Shown: positions 54,140 through 64,000 of the stretch, piece by piece | How positions within the stretch are numbered: the stretch's first letter is position 1 | How the letters are laid out: each line of letters begins with the position of its first letter | Source of the DNA: Neurospora crassa OR74A | Lineage: Eukaryota; Ascomycota; Sordariomycetes; Sordariales; Sordariaceae | Direction of reading: 5' to 3' | DNA length: 64,000 bases | Assembly: GCF_000182925.2 (NCBI RefSeq) | Contig: NC_026505.1 | Location: 5,704,001 to 5,768,000, forward strand | Notes under the pieces: model-generated | Told to the model about the DNA's origin: nothing | What the model saw: only the letters and a program-made list of their open reading frames with translations | Databases searched by the model: none | Program-made: the position numbers and the translations under genes

Positions 54140-54784
54140 CTGATGAAGAAGAGTTAGCGATGGTATTCAGTTGATAAATGACAACTGATTCTGATATCGC
54201 AGTCGAAGTGGTAAGACTGGTTGGTTGGTGTTGCGTATTGGTGATATGCGGCGAGGGGGAAAACGCGAATGCAGTAGTATGTCTAGAAGCAGTTTGATCT
54301 CGGATCGTGCCAGTTCCAAAAAAGATGTATGATCGGGTTGAGTTGAAGCCAGACCCTGGAAAGCTGAAGAAGGTCGAAAAAGGTAGCCAGTCGAAAGTGC
54401 CGTGTATCCAAATCGATGACCACAGCAGAATGGTTCCTGGTAGTCGGTTCCTCCGCTGATAGAGACAGTTGATCCCTATTCCTTCCTAACCAAGTCCCCC
54501 AGAGTTTCTGGCGATTCTGAGTGTCGGAAGGAGCATCTCATGTTGTTTTATGACTTCCATGTGTTGCTGTAGTTGAGAAGGCAGTAGGCGGTCTGGCAGA
54601 TGATCGTGGACCTCGGGTGATTTCGTGGATCCTCCCAATGGCTTCGTTTTCGTGTTTCGAATTTTTGGACTGGCACGACCGGGCGATGTTGTCGAAGACA
54701 GCGTTCGCGCAATTGCCGCTGCTGCTGCTGCTGCTGCTGCTGCTGATGGTTCTCACAATGTAGAATGAAAGACAGTAAACATAC
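54140..54784 (-). other. Probable 5' UTR intron of the Ecm33-type gene
   Basis: On the minus strand a CACAG/GTATGT donor at 54784 and a GCTAAC branch site followed by TTCATCAG ending at 54140 flank 645 bases, leaving only nine leader bases before the AUG. A CTG/GCT triplet run (54718-54744, nine copies) lies inside. Long leader introns are common in highly expressed fungal genes; only the splice signals support this one. Confidence 0.6.
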
Positions 54785-57700
54785 CTGTGTGATTAAAGTC
54801 TACTGAAGAAAGTGGGAAGGGACGCGATCGAGTGCAAGAGAGAACGAGTGGTGGTGTGCGAGTTGAAAGGGCAAGAGCGACGAGGTGATGGTCGTTCTTT
54901 CGGCGGAGCCTTCAAAAGGTAAGAGGGAGAATGGTAAGAGTCTTTAACGAAGGACTGGAATGCAATGAGGAGAAAGAAGGATGGAAGGAAGAAGGCCGCG
55001 AAGGAGGGAAGGAGAGGCAGTTGTGGCTCGAGGAGAGGAGAAAAAGGGCACCGCGAGCAGGAGCAGGAGACGGGACGGAAGAGAAAACCTGCAGCGAAGA
55101 AGGGGGTCGATCAACCTTGCTTGCCCTGGACCTCGTCCCTGTACACGGGGGGGTGCCAGCCACTGGTGGATCGTTCATGGTCTATCAAGATACCCGGCCG
55201 TCTCTGTCCCCGTCGGCCATTGGTGCGGTCCTGCCAGGGAGGGTCGCTAGGGGCGGAGCATCCCAGGGTAGACGCTGCAGCCACACCACGGGCGTAGAGC
55301 ATTGACCACGCTACTGTACAGCGGCTTGGTACATCTACTGGGTGGAGCCTCCTGAATGCAAAGGGAACCTGAAAGGCAGAGTGCAATTTGACTGGTCCAG
55401 CAGCGCCCTCCTTGGTCAGAGTCGGTTTCCTTGAATTTCTCGGTGCCGTTGCTTTTCCTTCTTCAGACTTGCTGAATGCTCCAGTCCATGTCGTGTACTT
55501 GGGTTGTCAGGGGCTTGGCTGGAGACTTGAATTGTCAGTGTCGTGGAGTTTGAGTTTCACCGGCAAATGTCTGTGTTCGTGTTCAGCCAAGACTGCGTAT
55601 GTTCCGGTAAGGTTTTCCTACAAAGGGCCTCATGAGACATATTTTTCACCCAGATAGCTGACCAGGACACTAACTGTCCCGAATCGGGTTGCAACTGGCC
55701 TTTGGGGTCTCGAAGTGAGTCTAGTTGGGCTGAGTTGAGTGATTCCAAGCGCTATACACTTCAAAAACCGCACGAGAACAAACGTAGCCCTGCAAATGGT
55801 CTGCAAATGGCTCCCAGTGGCCTCGGTTGTGTCCGTCCTTTCCATGTTCCCTCAGGACGGACGGCATGTCCACCAGTGACGCCGCGTGACCGCCAAGTAG
55901 AAGCGAACGACTGAAGTTAACCGGCGGCCTCGTCAAAGTGGAAATCATTAAAAGTCTTCATGATGGCTGATGAGACGTCCCAAGACGGGCAAGGCAAGCA
56001 TGGATAAGGGACTCGCTTGGCACCTGTTGACAAATATAGCAGGATCTCGGCTCTGGACTTGGTTCCATCATCCATTATATCCGTATCCATCATGACCCTC
56101 GTTTCCCCGACTTTAGAGTTTAGAATGTTGATGAGGAGGTCTGGATCCCGAGTTACAGAGGCTAGTTAAATGCAATAGCCGGCTGGCGAGATTTGGTGTT
56201 TCACCATCGGTTATGGCGATGAGGAAGAGGCTCCGCGCCATTCCGCCGGTTTCCCCGTCCAGCGACTGCCGGCGCCGAAATGGCTGCCAGAAAATGGGAT
56301 ACCGCATGCATCATCGCGGCCGCATGTGTGCGGAGTCAAGGCCGGTTGAAGCCGGGATGGGGCGCAGACAGGATCATCATTCTTGTGTGAGTGTAGAATT
56401 GAAGATGCCAAGCTTTTGGCGGCAGTGTTTCCATGACGACAGGAGCTGGACAAAAGAACATTCTGTGACAGACGCCAACGCCACTTGGGCGCGGGTTTCG
56501 GCCTGTTTGGCACGTCCGTTCTCTTGGGTTGCTGCACTATGTATTTGCAATCCGTTGGTTGACACACAAGTTTGCCGTTCTCAGCGTTGGCATGTCCGTC
56601 CCCGGTTCCATTTCCACTTGGCCCGTCCGACACTGTGACCAGCCGTGGCGGTGTTTGGTGTCTGTTGATGTTTGGCCGTGAGCCTGTGACGCACCTGGAT
56701 CATGGCCATAGGGAAGGGACTTGTGCTGTTCTATAAACCACCAACAACAACAACAACAAACAACAACAAAGCTCCCAGTCATGAACCACAACTATTCAAC
56801 AGGATCACCATTTCTCGCAGAAACCTGATGTTGATCCGGTCTGTCGCGGAAATACTGCGTACCGTATGTACACACATCATATGGAAGACGAGCCAGAGAC
56901 CGACGGGCAATACGAAACTGTGCATGAGCCTCCTGCGTCCAAGATTGGCCAATCTCAACTTTGTTCACACCAGCACACGCAACCACTTTGCACCAGCCGG
57001 CAACTCCATCCAGTACACGCCCCACCATGTTCGATGGGGAAGCTTTTGATTGGAATCGGTGTCATGGCCCCATCCGATCTCCATGCATCAGCACACACTC
57101 AGCAGCATTGCAACGACACTTTTCATTCGCTAACACTGTGCAGCACAGCATTGGACATTCGTTCAATCAAGAACTGAACGAAGTTGGTGCCCCCAACCAC
57201 GGGATTTCAGTTACATTGTATTGGGTGGCCGGGACGGAACGCAACAAGACAGACAGACAGACAGATGTAACTCGCAGCATGAAAAAGCAATTCGGTTGTT
57301 TCTAGGTTCTGGAATTCTCTCTCTAAAGGTTATTGCCCGTTATCAGTTATAATTAACAATTTGGCACGGACCAATTTCCCCGAGCGTGCCCCTTTTTCTT
57401 TGTTACGTTCACACCCCTGATTATAGAAGACAGGGGGTCCAAGAGTGAGTATACGGGGTTCGCGGTTTCTGAAGTGTTTGGAACACTGTGCCCTTCTCCC
57501 CATACCTCTACGTTATGTGCCCAGCTACCTTTATTACTGCGGAGGCACGCCTGGAAAGGGGGTCCAGCGTCGTTCATCGCATACCTACCAACGAATTGTC
57601 GCCCCCGACGGGACCTAAAGCCACAGCAACGGGGAACACTTTGTTCAGCACTCATCGTCATCGCAAAACAAGCCAAAAAAGGATGCGGATGTTGGATTCA

Positions 57701-59294
57701 CGATGAACATGAAACTCCGATCTTACAATGCGCGATACATGCCTTTACCGCTACGCCTTACGCAGCAGGCAAGCAGAACGGGCAGCAACTCACACTAGCG
57801 TACTGCCAAGTGCCGGCAGTGCATAGCTAACTCATGGCAATCACTTCTAATCGCATAGGTACCTAGGTAGAACGCCAAACAGACGTCATGCCATGTCCCT
57901 GTGACGGACAAGCAGACGGGCCTGGCGGTTTGAACGTGTGTGCGTCGCGTGTCAGGACAACCCTTCTGCTATTGTTTCAAACTATAAAATAAAATAAAAA
58001 TTGAGTTCCAATGAAGAATTGAAATGGAGAACTGCAAGCAAGATCGCCCTTCGCCTGGATCGGCCTTGAACTCGAGTCAAAAGCTTGTTTCCCCAAACTC
58101 TAATCAACCTCGTGGATTCCCCAAGAAAGTTTGGAACAAGCTTCATACTGATCAACCTCGGGCTTGCTCGCGCGCTCTCGGCCTTGACCAGGATGGAAAA
58201 AGATGATGCTCTTGAGATCGGTGGCATCCTTCTCTTACGAAAACAGTCACAGCGTTCAGGTGTTGAAACGAGACGGGTAACGGGATGGGAACAGGGCCGG
58301 CAACCATCATGCTCCTTGCTTTCTCATAATGTGCCCCCAGTTTTTCTAACAGCATCCCAATCAACATTGATATCCTCGTGGCTGATCATCTACCAAGACC
58401 ATTTAATTCTCTCCAACGTCCGTACCTTCTCGTTCGTTTGCTGACTCGTTGAACCTCCACCTCTTTGGCCTCCAGGGTCTTGATGCCAAGACATGGTGCT
58501 GCTTCGATGTAGCGTATAACTGGTGGTTGGCACATGTCACAATTTTTTTTGGTTTAGTGAGCCTCATGTCCCTCAGTCGCAGTCTCACTCAAGAGGAGGC
58601 CCGAGACGGGTAGACCAGCAGGAGGTCTTGTGGACGGTCAAGTTCAGCTTGCTGTAGCTGCTGTGCAACCTGCCTGTTTCCATGTCCATGGATGGTCTTG
58701 ACAAGAGGGAAACGGATTTAAGCTCGGGTGGCTACTGACTCAGTGAACGATCAAGTCCCTCGGCGATATTTATCTAGCAAATCTCTGATTTTCTTACTAT
58801 CTGCCGCTTGGAGAACTAACAGACAACTTCCGTGGAGTTACAAGTAAGATAAATCAATGTCGTTGTCAGAGCACTTGCATACTTCGTTGCATCGATATGT
58901 TGCCGTTCCTACAGCCGACATTCCTCACTTACAGATACAAACAGAAGATCTACACTAATGTACACACATTACATATACATCGCATCGCTCGTGCGTATGC
59001 AAGTCAAGTCAAGTCAAAAGAGAGGGGGTACAAACTTTTCCTTGCATTATCTCCATATGTATTACAGACTGTAGTCTAGTGCAGGTGTTCATCTGGACAT
59101 TTTTTTTATTCTTTTCATCCCATCTTCTTAACTACATCTGAAGAGGTAAAATCCACAATTGCTTTGGAAATAACGAACATCTCCAGCATCTTTGAACCAA
59201 ACAACGTCCCGCGTCATCTCAATCTTACCAAACAAATAAACAAACAGGGCAGGTTCCACCCTCCCTCTCAGATTATCCCCCTCCCCCCACCCGC

Positions 59295-59321
59295 AAAAAA
59301 AAAAAAAAAAAAAAAAAAAAA
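59295..59321. repeat. Poly-A run of 27
   Basis: A 27-base A homopolymer is followed after about 30 bases by another A-run of about 15. No SINE or retroposon body or target duplication is visible upstream, so I call it only a simple repeat. Confidence 0.85.
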
Positions 59322-60307
59322 GGGAGGGAAATTAGAAAGAAGAAAAAAAAAAAAAAAGTTGACGCCGAGCCTCAGCATAGCCACGCGTCTTCCTTACTGC
59401 GTGGCCCACCACGAGGGTGTTCTATTTCCATGCCAAGTACCTAGGTTGATCATTGATGGCGATCAATTTCACATAGCGCGGCTATGTAATCTCTACACTA
59501 CTCTACACTACACTACACTACACTAGTATTGGAACGAACCAAGATATCGAGAGGGAAGTCGGAGTGGAAAAAAAAAAAAGATTGCTGCAAGTTCCGCGTT
59601 TTGCCCCGAGTGATTTACACTACCACGCACGCGCAAGGCAGCACGAGCAGCACGGGTCGGTGGGATCCAACATCCGTCTCTTTTTCTGAGAAGCTGTTTG
59701 TCTTTTTCCATGTCCAAAGACGTCATGCATAGTAGTGAATGACAAATAAAGTGCGTAGTCCGATCCAAAGAAACAAAAAACCACTGCCACGAAGTTCGCT
59801 GTGGTGTTTTGAGTAAATAGGATATACACATGCATAGGTACTGTAGTGTCAATCAAGAATTCGAGATGCCTATAGTGAGTGAGTGTATAGCAGAATCGCC
59901 AACAATGTATAATATTGTAGAACTCCATATGAATGATACTCAAGTGGAATACGAATCGATCCATCATCCATCCAAACCTCGATGAAAATTCCATGATCAT
60001 ATGAAAGCTGAAAGACAACTTGAAGTCCCAACAACCCCAGACCAGCTGACGACAACGACCTGTAACTCAAGTATCACTTCACTTCACTTCTGTACCATAC
60101 CAACTTCAAAAGGTTAGTTAGGTTGTGTAAAGTTGCTGTCTTGTTGCAAGCTCTTCTACACTGCAGCTCCAAATGGCGAAGTGCACTCACTCACTCACTC
60201 ACTTACTCACTGACTAGAATGTGCCTACCATACCTGTGATACTCGATGAGGATCACTTTCTTTCTGCCTATGAGGGAAGTACTTACGGTCAGGTCATGCA
60301 TGTTTAG

Positions 60308-60332
60308 TCTTGTCTTGTCTTGTCTTGTCTTG
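60308..60332. repeat. TCTTG pentanucleotide repeat, 5 copies
   Basis: Five tandem TCTTG units in intergenic DNA upstream of (3' to) the glycosylase gene. Confidence 0.9.
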
Positions 60333-60735
60333 CTTGCGGCTTGTGGTACCTCGAGCAGGGTGATACTTAGATATGCGAGGTGGTACGGAGACTGTTGTAG
60401 GAGGCCGGCCGGCTGGGACCATGGGCTTAAGTGAAAAGGGGAGGAGAGGAGGTAGCATTTATTCACATGTTATCTATCGGTGTTTTTGACGAAGGGGTGG
60501 AGAGTGATTGGTTGTGTATCCTAGGGTAGAGATTCTTTGAAAGTCATATCAGTTCGAGGTCCGTAACTTTGTAGACTCTGAGCTGGTCTACTATGATAAT
60601 TCATGGATAATTCATGCCCTGGGGTTAAGTCGTCAACATATCATGTCTCATCGGATACTATAGGTTCGGTACCAGCAACGCCTCGCCGGCCCTCAAGGAC
60701 AGAGCACAAGTCCCCCAAGACCCCAACTACCTTAC

Positions 60736-61962
60736 TTACTCCATAGTACTAACATCCGTCTCCTCCACCCTCCACATATACCACATGAACAAACTCCTAT
60801 ACGGCCGAAACCTCTCACTAATCTCCCTCATCTCCGCCTCGCTCATATACTTCCACTTCTTATCCTTTCCGTTCCCGTTCCCCCCATTCTTGAGCTTCTT
60901 CACATCCCGCCCCACAAACGCCGCCATCCCTCTTTGCACGCCCAAGTCGCCCAGCGAAAAGACATCCATCCTCTTGAGCGCAAAACAAGCAAACATCTCG
61001 ACGGTCCAGAGCCCCAGTCCGCGAACGGCGACGAGTTTGGCCACTAGTTCCTCGTAGGGCGCCGAGGCGAGGAGCGAGGCGGATAACTCGCCCGACGCAA
61101 ATTTGGCGGCGAGGCCGTGGATGTACTCGGCTTTGCGCTGGGAGAGGCCGGCGGTGCGGAGGGTGGGGAGGTCCTTGGCTAGGATGTGGGCCGGGGTGGG
61201 GAAGCGGCGTTTTGTTGGTGTTGGTGTTGGATCGTTCTCTTGGGTCTTCTTCTTCTCCTTGCCGTCTTCTTGATCTGAAGGGGGGTCGTCTTCTTCTTCG
61301 AATAGAGCGACGAATTTGGCTTTTATCGACTTGGCTGCCGCGCCGCTTACCTGTTGGGAAATGATACTGCTCACGAGACTTTCAAAGGGGTCGATTTGCT
61401 CTGCTAGTCCCTCGGGACTGAAGACGCGGCAGGGGTGCTTGTCGATGAGAGGTTTCATGCGTGGGTCGATGGCGATGAGATGGGCGCAGGCTTTTTCCAG
61501 AATGTTTTCTGTTGTGGTGCTCTCGGAGTCTTTTGTTGTCCAGCCAGGGGCCTGGGGCTTGGATGGGGAGAGGCCGTCTCGGATATCTCTGGGTCTGATT
61601 GGGCTGGAAGAGACCACGCGTGAAGTTTGAGGGGAGAGTAAAGGGGCGTTGGTCTTGTTTGGGTCGGCTAGGCGGGAGACGGCGGCGGGTTTGGGTTTCT
61701 GAACAGCCGGGGAGGAGAGCAGAGCTGCGGCGGCTGGTGTTGGAGTTGCGGGTGGTGGTGCTGTCTTCTTTGAGACTTTCCGTTTCTGAGGAGTTGAAGG
61801 TAGTTGTGGTTCTTCTGTGGCTGGCGCGCCCTCGTCCTCGACGCTGGCTTTCCTCTTCCGGGACTTGGGAGCAGGTGCCGGAGGAGGAAGTATGGGAGCA
61901 GCCGCGTCGTTGAGCTGGGCTACGGCCAGAGCACTCAACCGCGCAGATCTTCGGGTTGCCAT
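60736..61962 (-). CDS. Alkyl-base DNA glycosylase, HhH-GPD family (Mag1/AlkA type)
   Basis: A single exon codes for 408 aa. Residues 1-135 are a Pro/Ala/Lys-rich disordered head with basic clusters (KSRKRK, QKRKVSKK) that could serve for nuclear import. The glycosylase domain follows: PFESLVSSIISQQVSGAAA, LRTAGLSQRKAEYI, the helix-hairpin-helix VRGLGLWTVEMFACF and RMDVFSLGDLGVQRGM, where Asp339 is the expected catalytic residue, ending YRSLFMWYMWRVEE. Mag1-type enzymes remove 3-methyladenine and other alkylated bases in base excision repair. An acidic, low-complexity insertion (about 255-280, EEEDDPPSDQEDGKEKKK) interrupts the domain. The start AUG is the first in frame with MATRRSARLS; an open frame continues upstream without conservation. 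Confidence 0.9.
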   Translation of the reverse strand: MATRRSARLSALAVAQLNDAAAPILPPPAPAPKSRKRKASVEDEGAPATEEPQLPSTPQKRKVSKKTAPPPATPTPAAAALLSSPAVQKPKPAAVSRLADPNKTNAPLLSPQTSRVVSSSPIRPRDIRDGLSPSKPQAPGWTTKDSESTTTENILEKACAHLIAIDPRMKPLIDKHPCRVFSPEGLAEQIDPFESLVSSIISQQVSGAAAKSIKAKFVALFEEEDDPPSDQEDGKEKKKTQENDPTPTPTKRRFPTPAHILAKDLPTLRTAGLSQRKAEYIHGLAAKFASGELSASLLASAPYEELVAKLVAVRGLGLWTVEMFACFALKRMDVFSLGDLGVQRGMAAFVGRDVKKLKNGGNGNGKDKKWKYMSEAEMREISERFRPYRSLFMWYMWRVEETDVSTME

Positions 61963-64000
61963 CTTTACGGTGGGTGTTGTCAATTGAAGGCAACTAGAAG
62001 AGATGGTGAGAGTGCGACAAATGACAACTTGACCACGGTAAGTTGCAAGTGTGTGACAGCCTGAGGACTCCAGAGTCAATCTCCACCGACCCAATGCCTG
62101 ACGTATGAGTCTCGGTTTGACTTGACAGGTGCTCAATATCATGCCAAGAGAGGGTATTGGAAAGAAAGAAGATGGAGATTCGAAACAGGGGATCAACGAC
62201 TCATCAATGGATCACCAAAACAAAGACGAAAGCAAAGGTAAAGGAGCACTAATCACACAGCACAGTAACAGACACAGGCAGCAGTGTAGCATTCACAACG
62301 CGTCTTTGATCGACGTCATGGCCGTCCCGGGCCCGTCGGTGTCGCCTGCTCACGTGGCACGGAGCCAAGTGGTGCAAAGGTCGGGACCAAGTCCGGGGAA
62401 GAAAAGGGAAAGATGTTGGAGATTAGCTAGTGGTAGCCGATAGGGGGTCCACCAAATGCTTGGCTCTTCGTTAATCGTGTACGCTAGTTGTGGCTTCAGT
62501 GTACCCCTGAGAGATGCAGAAATTCCGAGGACTTTTTACGTTTCGAGGCCCTCTGAAAACTAGCCAAGTGTCTAGACTTGAGCAACGAATAGTGCTTACA
62601 TACCTTGGCTTTGTGTGATATTGGTACGGGTGTGGTGGTGGTTGAGGTTCAGCTTAGCCTAGATGGCTATGGAGATGACTACTGCTTCTTGTACTCGTTC
62701 TGGAACCAAGATTTGTGTGTAGGTATGCCAGATCTTGACTGGTTGTATAGGTGATTGTACAGAAACCTCAAACATCCCGTGACTGTAGTCTGGATTTCCT
62801 TCCGGTCGGGCAATATGCAGTGCTACTACCCCTTTTTCGCACCAGGGCCATGTTGATATCAAAGGGTTGCAACGGCGGCTCAAATATTGACGGACCGGAC
62901 CCGGCGAATCCATTTCCACCGGTCCGCTGTCATTACGGCGCTGCAGCATCTTTTGGGAGTAGTTAGAAGACGGCAATTGGCTCCGTTCCCAAAACCACAC
63001 TATGTACGCATAAACAACGAGACAAGGCGGGCAAGGGCCAGAGCGGACGGCGGGGAGCGGAGGGAATTGCACCGACCAGGTTGAGGTGAGGCTAGAGGGG
63101 CATCCTGGCCATCCTTGTCCTGGGGAAAACAAAACATGCTCAAACCCGTGGGTGAGATTCTGGATCGAGATGAGGGTGGTCGGAGGGCATGAAGTGGAAG
63201 AAAGCCCTCGCTGTCCGGGCCTCAGATGGACCCAAGTGCAAGCCTCGGAGGGTGGGTGATAGGTGTCGGAACGGAATACATATAATTCCTGCGCCCCTCC
63301 CTCCCTCTTGACAACATCACAGCATAACAATTCTTTTCCATTGATTTGATAACAAGGACATGATGTGCAGTCGGCAGGCTGATCGCGACCGTTGATGGAG
63401 CAAAATGGTGGAAATGGGGGGATTGCGTGTTCCTTCCTCCCCACTGCAGTCTCAAGTGGAAGCCAGGGCAGTCTCTCCCCCCTTCCATGAGAACCGCTCT
63501 GAGTGGATGAGAGTGGTACGCAACATAATGAAGCGGGTCTTTTACCCCCCAAATCCGGGCTCCCTGATAGGCTGTCCTAGACCGAGGTATGCTCGACCCC
63601 CCCGTTGATGTGGACGACGGGGTGAACGATAGACCCCCCCTGTGAGCGGGCATGGGCGGGCGGTGTCCCTTCTCGCTGAGAGGACAAGAGATTCTGGAAC
63701 CATTTGGCGGGCTGGGCAGTGACCTTTGGGAACAGGAGCTCCCTTGTAGTGTATAGTAGAATCTCTCTTTCTCAGCCTCCATCCGTCCCGTCTCCGTTCC
63801 CGTGCGTCTTTCGCCTGAGTTGAGAGTTCCGACCCCGACCACACATCACAATACGCGGACTCAACCGCGTCGGTGTTACTTTGTTTGCTTCTATCTTGTA
63901 CACTTTCTTGACGACGGCGACGACGACGACGACGACGCCGACGAGAGAGCCATTGCTACATTCGCTTGTAGGATCCTTCTTCTCAGAGATACCGCCTTCG
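61963..64000. other. Right-end intergenic region
   Basis: This holds the glycosylase promoter and then sequence without a recognisable gene. A 297-codon minus-strand frame (62659-63552) begins with a non-AUG codon, is Cys/Pro/Ser-rich and has no domain; I do not call it. The last 100 bases contain an imperfect GAC triplet run (63910-63944) and may be the leader of a gene beyond the window. Confidence 0.45.

Larger units (their letters stand above)
54785..60735. other. Gene-poor stretch of nearly 6 kb
   Basis: Apart from the wall-protein promoter and leader at the left (about 54785-55400), I find no supportable coding gene, tRNA or rRNA. The longest frames (about 140 codons at 56211-56638, on both strands) lack domains. 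Landmarks are a perfect TACCTAGGTA at 57860-57869, a CTAGGT variant at 59438-59446, a 27-base poly-A run at 59295-59321, ACACT repeats at about 59493-59525 and TCTTG repeats at 60308-60332. Composition is normal, not RIP-like, so it is not a silent repeat island. Confidence 0.55.

Noticed and set aside
56211-56638. About 140-codon frames on both strands
   Set aside because: They overlap each other almost exactly and have no domain, a typical chance pair.
59295-59355. A-rich runs considered as a retroposon tail
   Set aside because: No SINE or tRNA-like head, no target-site duplication seen; simple homopolymer expansion explains it.

Overview
The window looks like nuclear DNA of a filamentous ascomycete of the Sordariales, most likely Neurospora or a close relative. 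The reasons are short introns with GTAAGT/GTATGT donors, CTAAC-type branch points and YAG acceptors; intergenic TACCTAGGTA palindromes; a 9 kb AT-rich block with the TpA-rich, CpA-poor texture of repeat-induced point mutation (RIP); and a gene for the fungal complex I 21.3 kDa subunit family described from Neurospora. This assignment rests on gene content and texture only.

Layout. Bases 1-9230 are a RIP-degraded repeat island with no usable reading frames. It holds a fossil Ty3/gypsy-type element on the minus strand (running off the left edge, with a probable LTR near 5530-5762) and a RIP-mutated PIF/Harbinger-type DNA transposase on the plus strand (about 5930-6920). From about 9.3 kb the sequence becomes normal euchromatin. 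In order it carries: a seven-knuckle CCHC protein of the Gis2/CNBP family with a 20-nt micro-exon (11.7-13.0 kb); a cytochrome b5-acyl-CoA dehydrogenase fusion (14.2-15.9, minus); an FAD polyamine/amine oxidase (18.1-19.8); the autophagy lipid-transfer protein ATG2 (22.2-28.5); tRNA-Arg(ACG) (29.15); sphingolipid delta-4 desaturase (29.8-31.2, minus); an ER-lumenal DnaJ protein of Scj1 type (32.1-33.5, minus); the spliceosomal DEAH helicase Prp2/Cdc28 (34.0-36.8); an LTO1/Yae1-family protein with a polyglutamine tract (37.3-38.1); the complex I 21.3 kDa subunit (38.6-39.4, minus); a nuclear BCP/Dot5-type peroxiredoxin with a very long Lys/Glu tail (40.7-42.7); an unrecognised four-exon gene coding for three tandem Zn2Cys6-like modules (43.9-44.6, minus); a ten-knuckle CCHC protein (45.9-47.5); a membrane-anchored SAM methyltransferase (47.9-49.0, minus); a peroxisomal acyl-CoA (oxalyl-CoA-type) synthetase ending in SKL (49.9-51.4); an Ecm33-type GPI wall protein (52.8-54.1, minus); a nearly 6 kb gene-poor stretch; and an HhH-GPD alkyl-base DNA glycosylase (60.7-62.0, minus). 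Simple repeats, several inside coding regions, recur throughout.

The genes are mostly unrelated housekeeping functions and do not form a pathway cluster. Several pairs are divergent and share an upstream region: ACAD/amine oxidase, DnaJ/Prp2, 21.3 kDa subunit/peroxiredoxin, triple zinc-cluster/ten-knuckle protein, and methyltransferase/CoA ligase. The most unusual item is the small minus-strand gene at 43,902-44,594. It is invisible to simple ORF calling, but once spliced it gives three consecutive six-cysteine zinc clusters. Each cluster is interrupted by a phase-1 intron at the same codon, just before its last cysteine, as expected from exon duplication of a zinc-cluster module.
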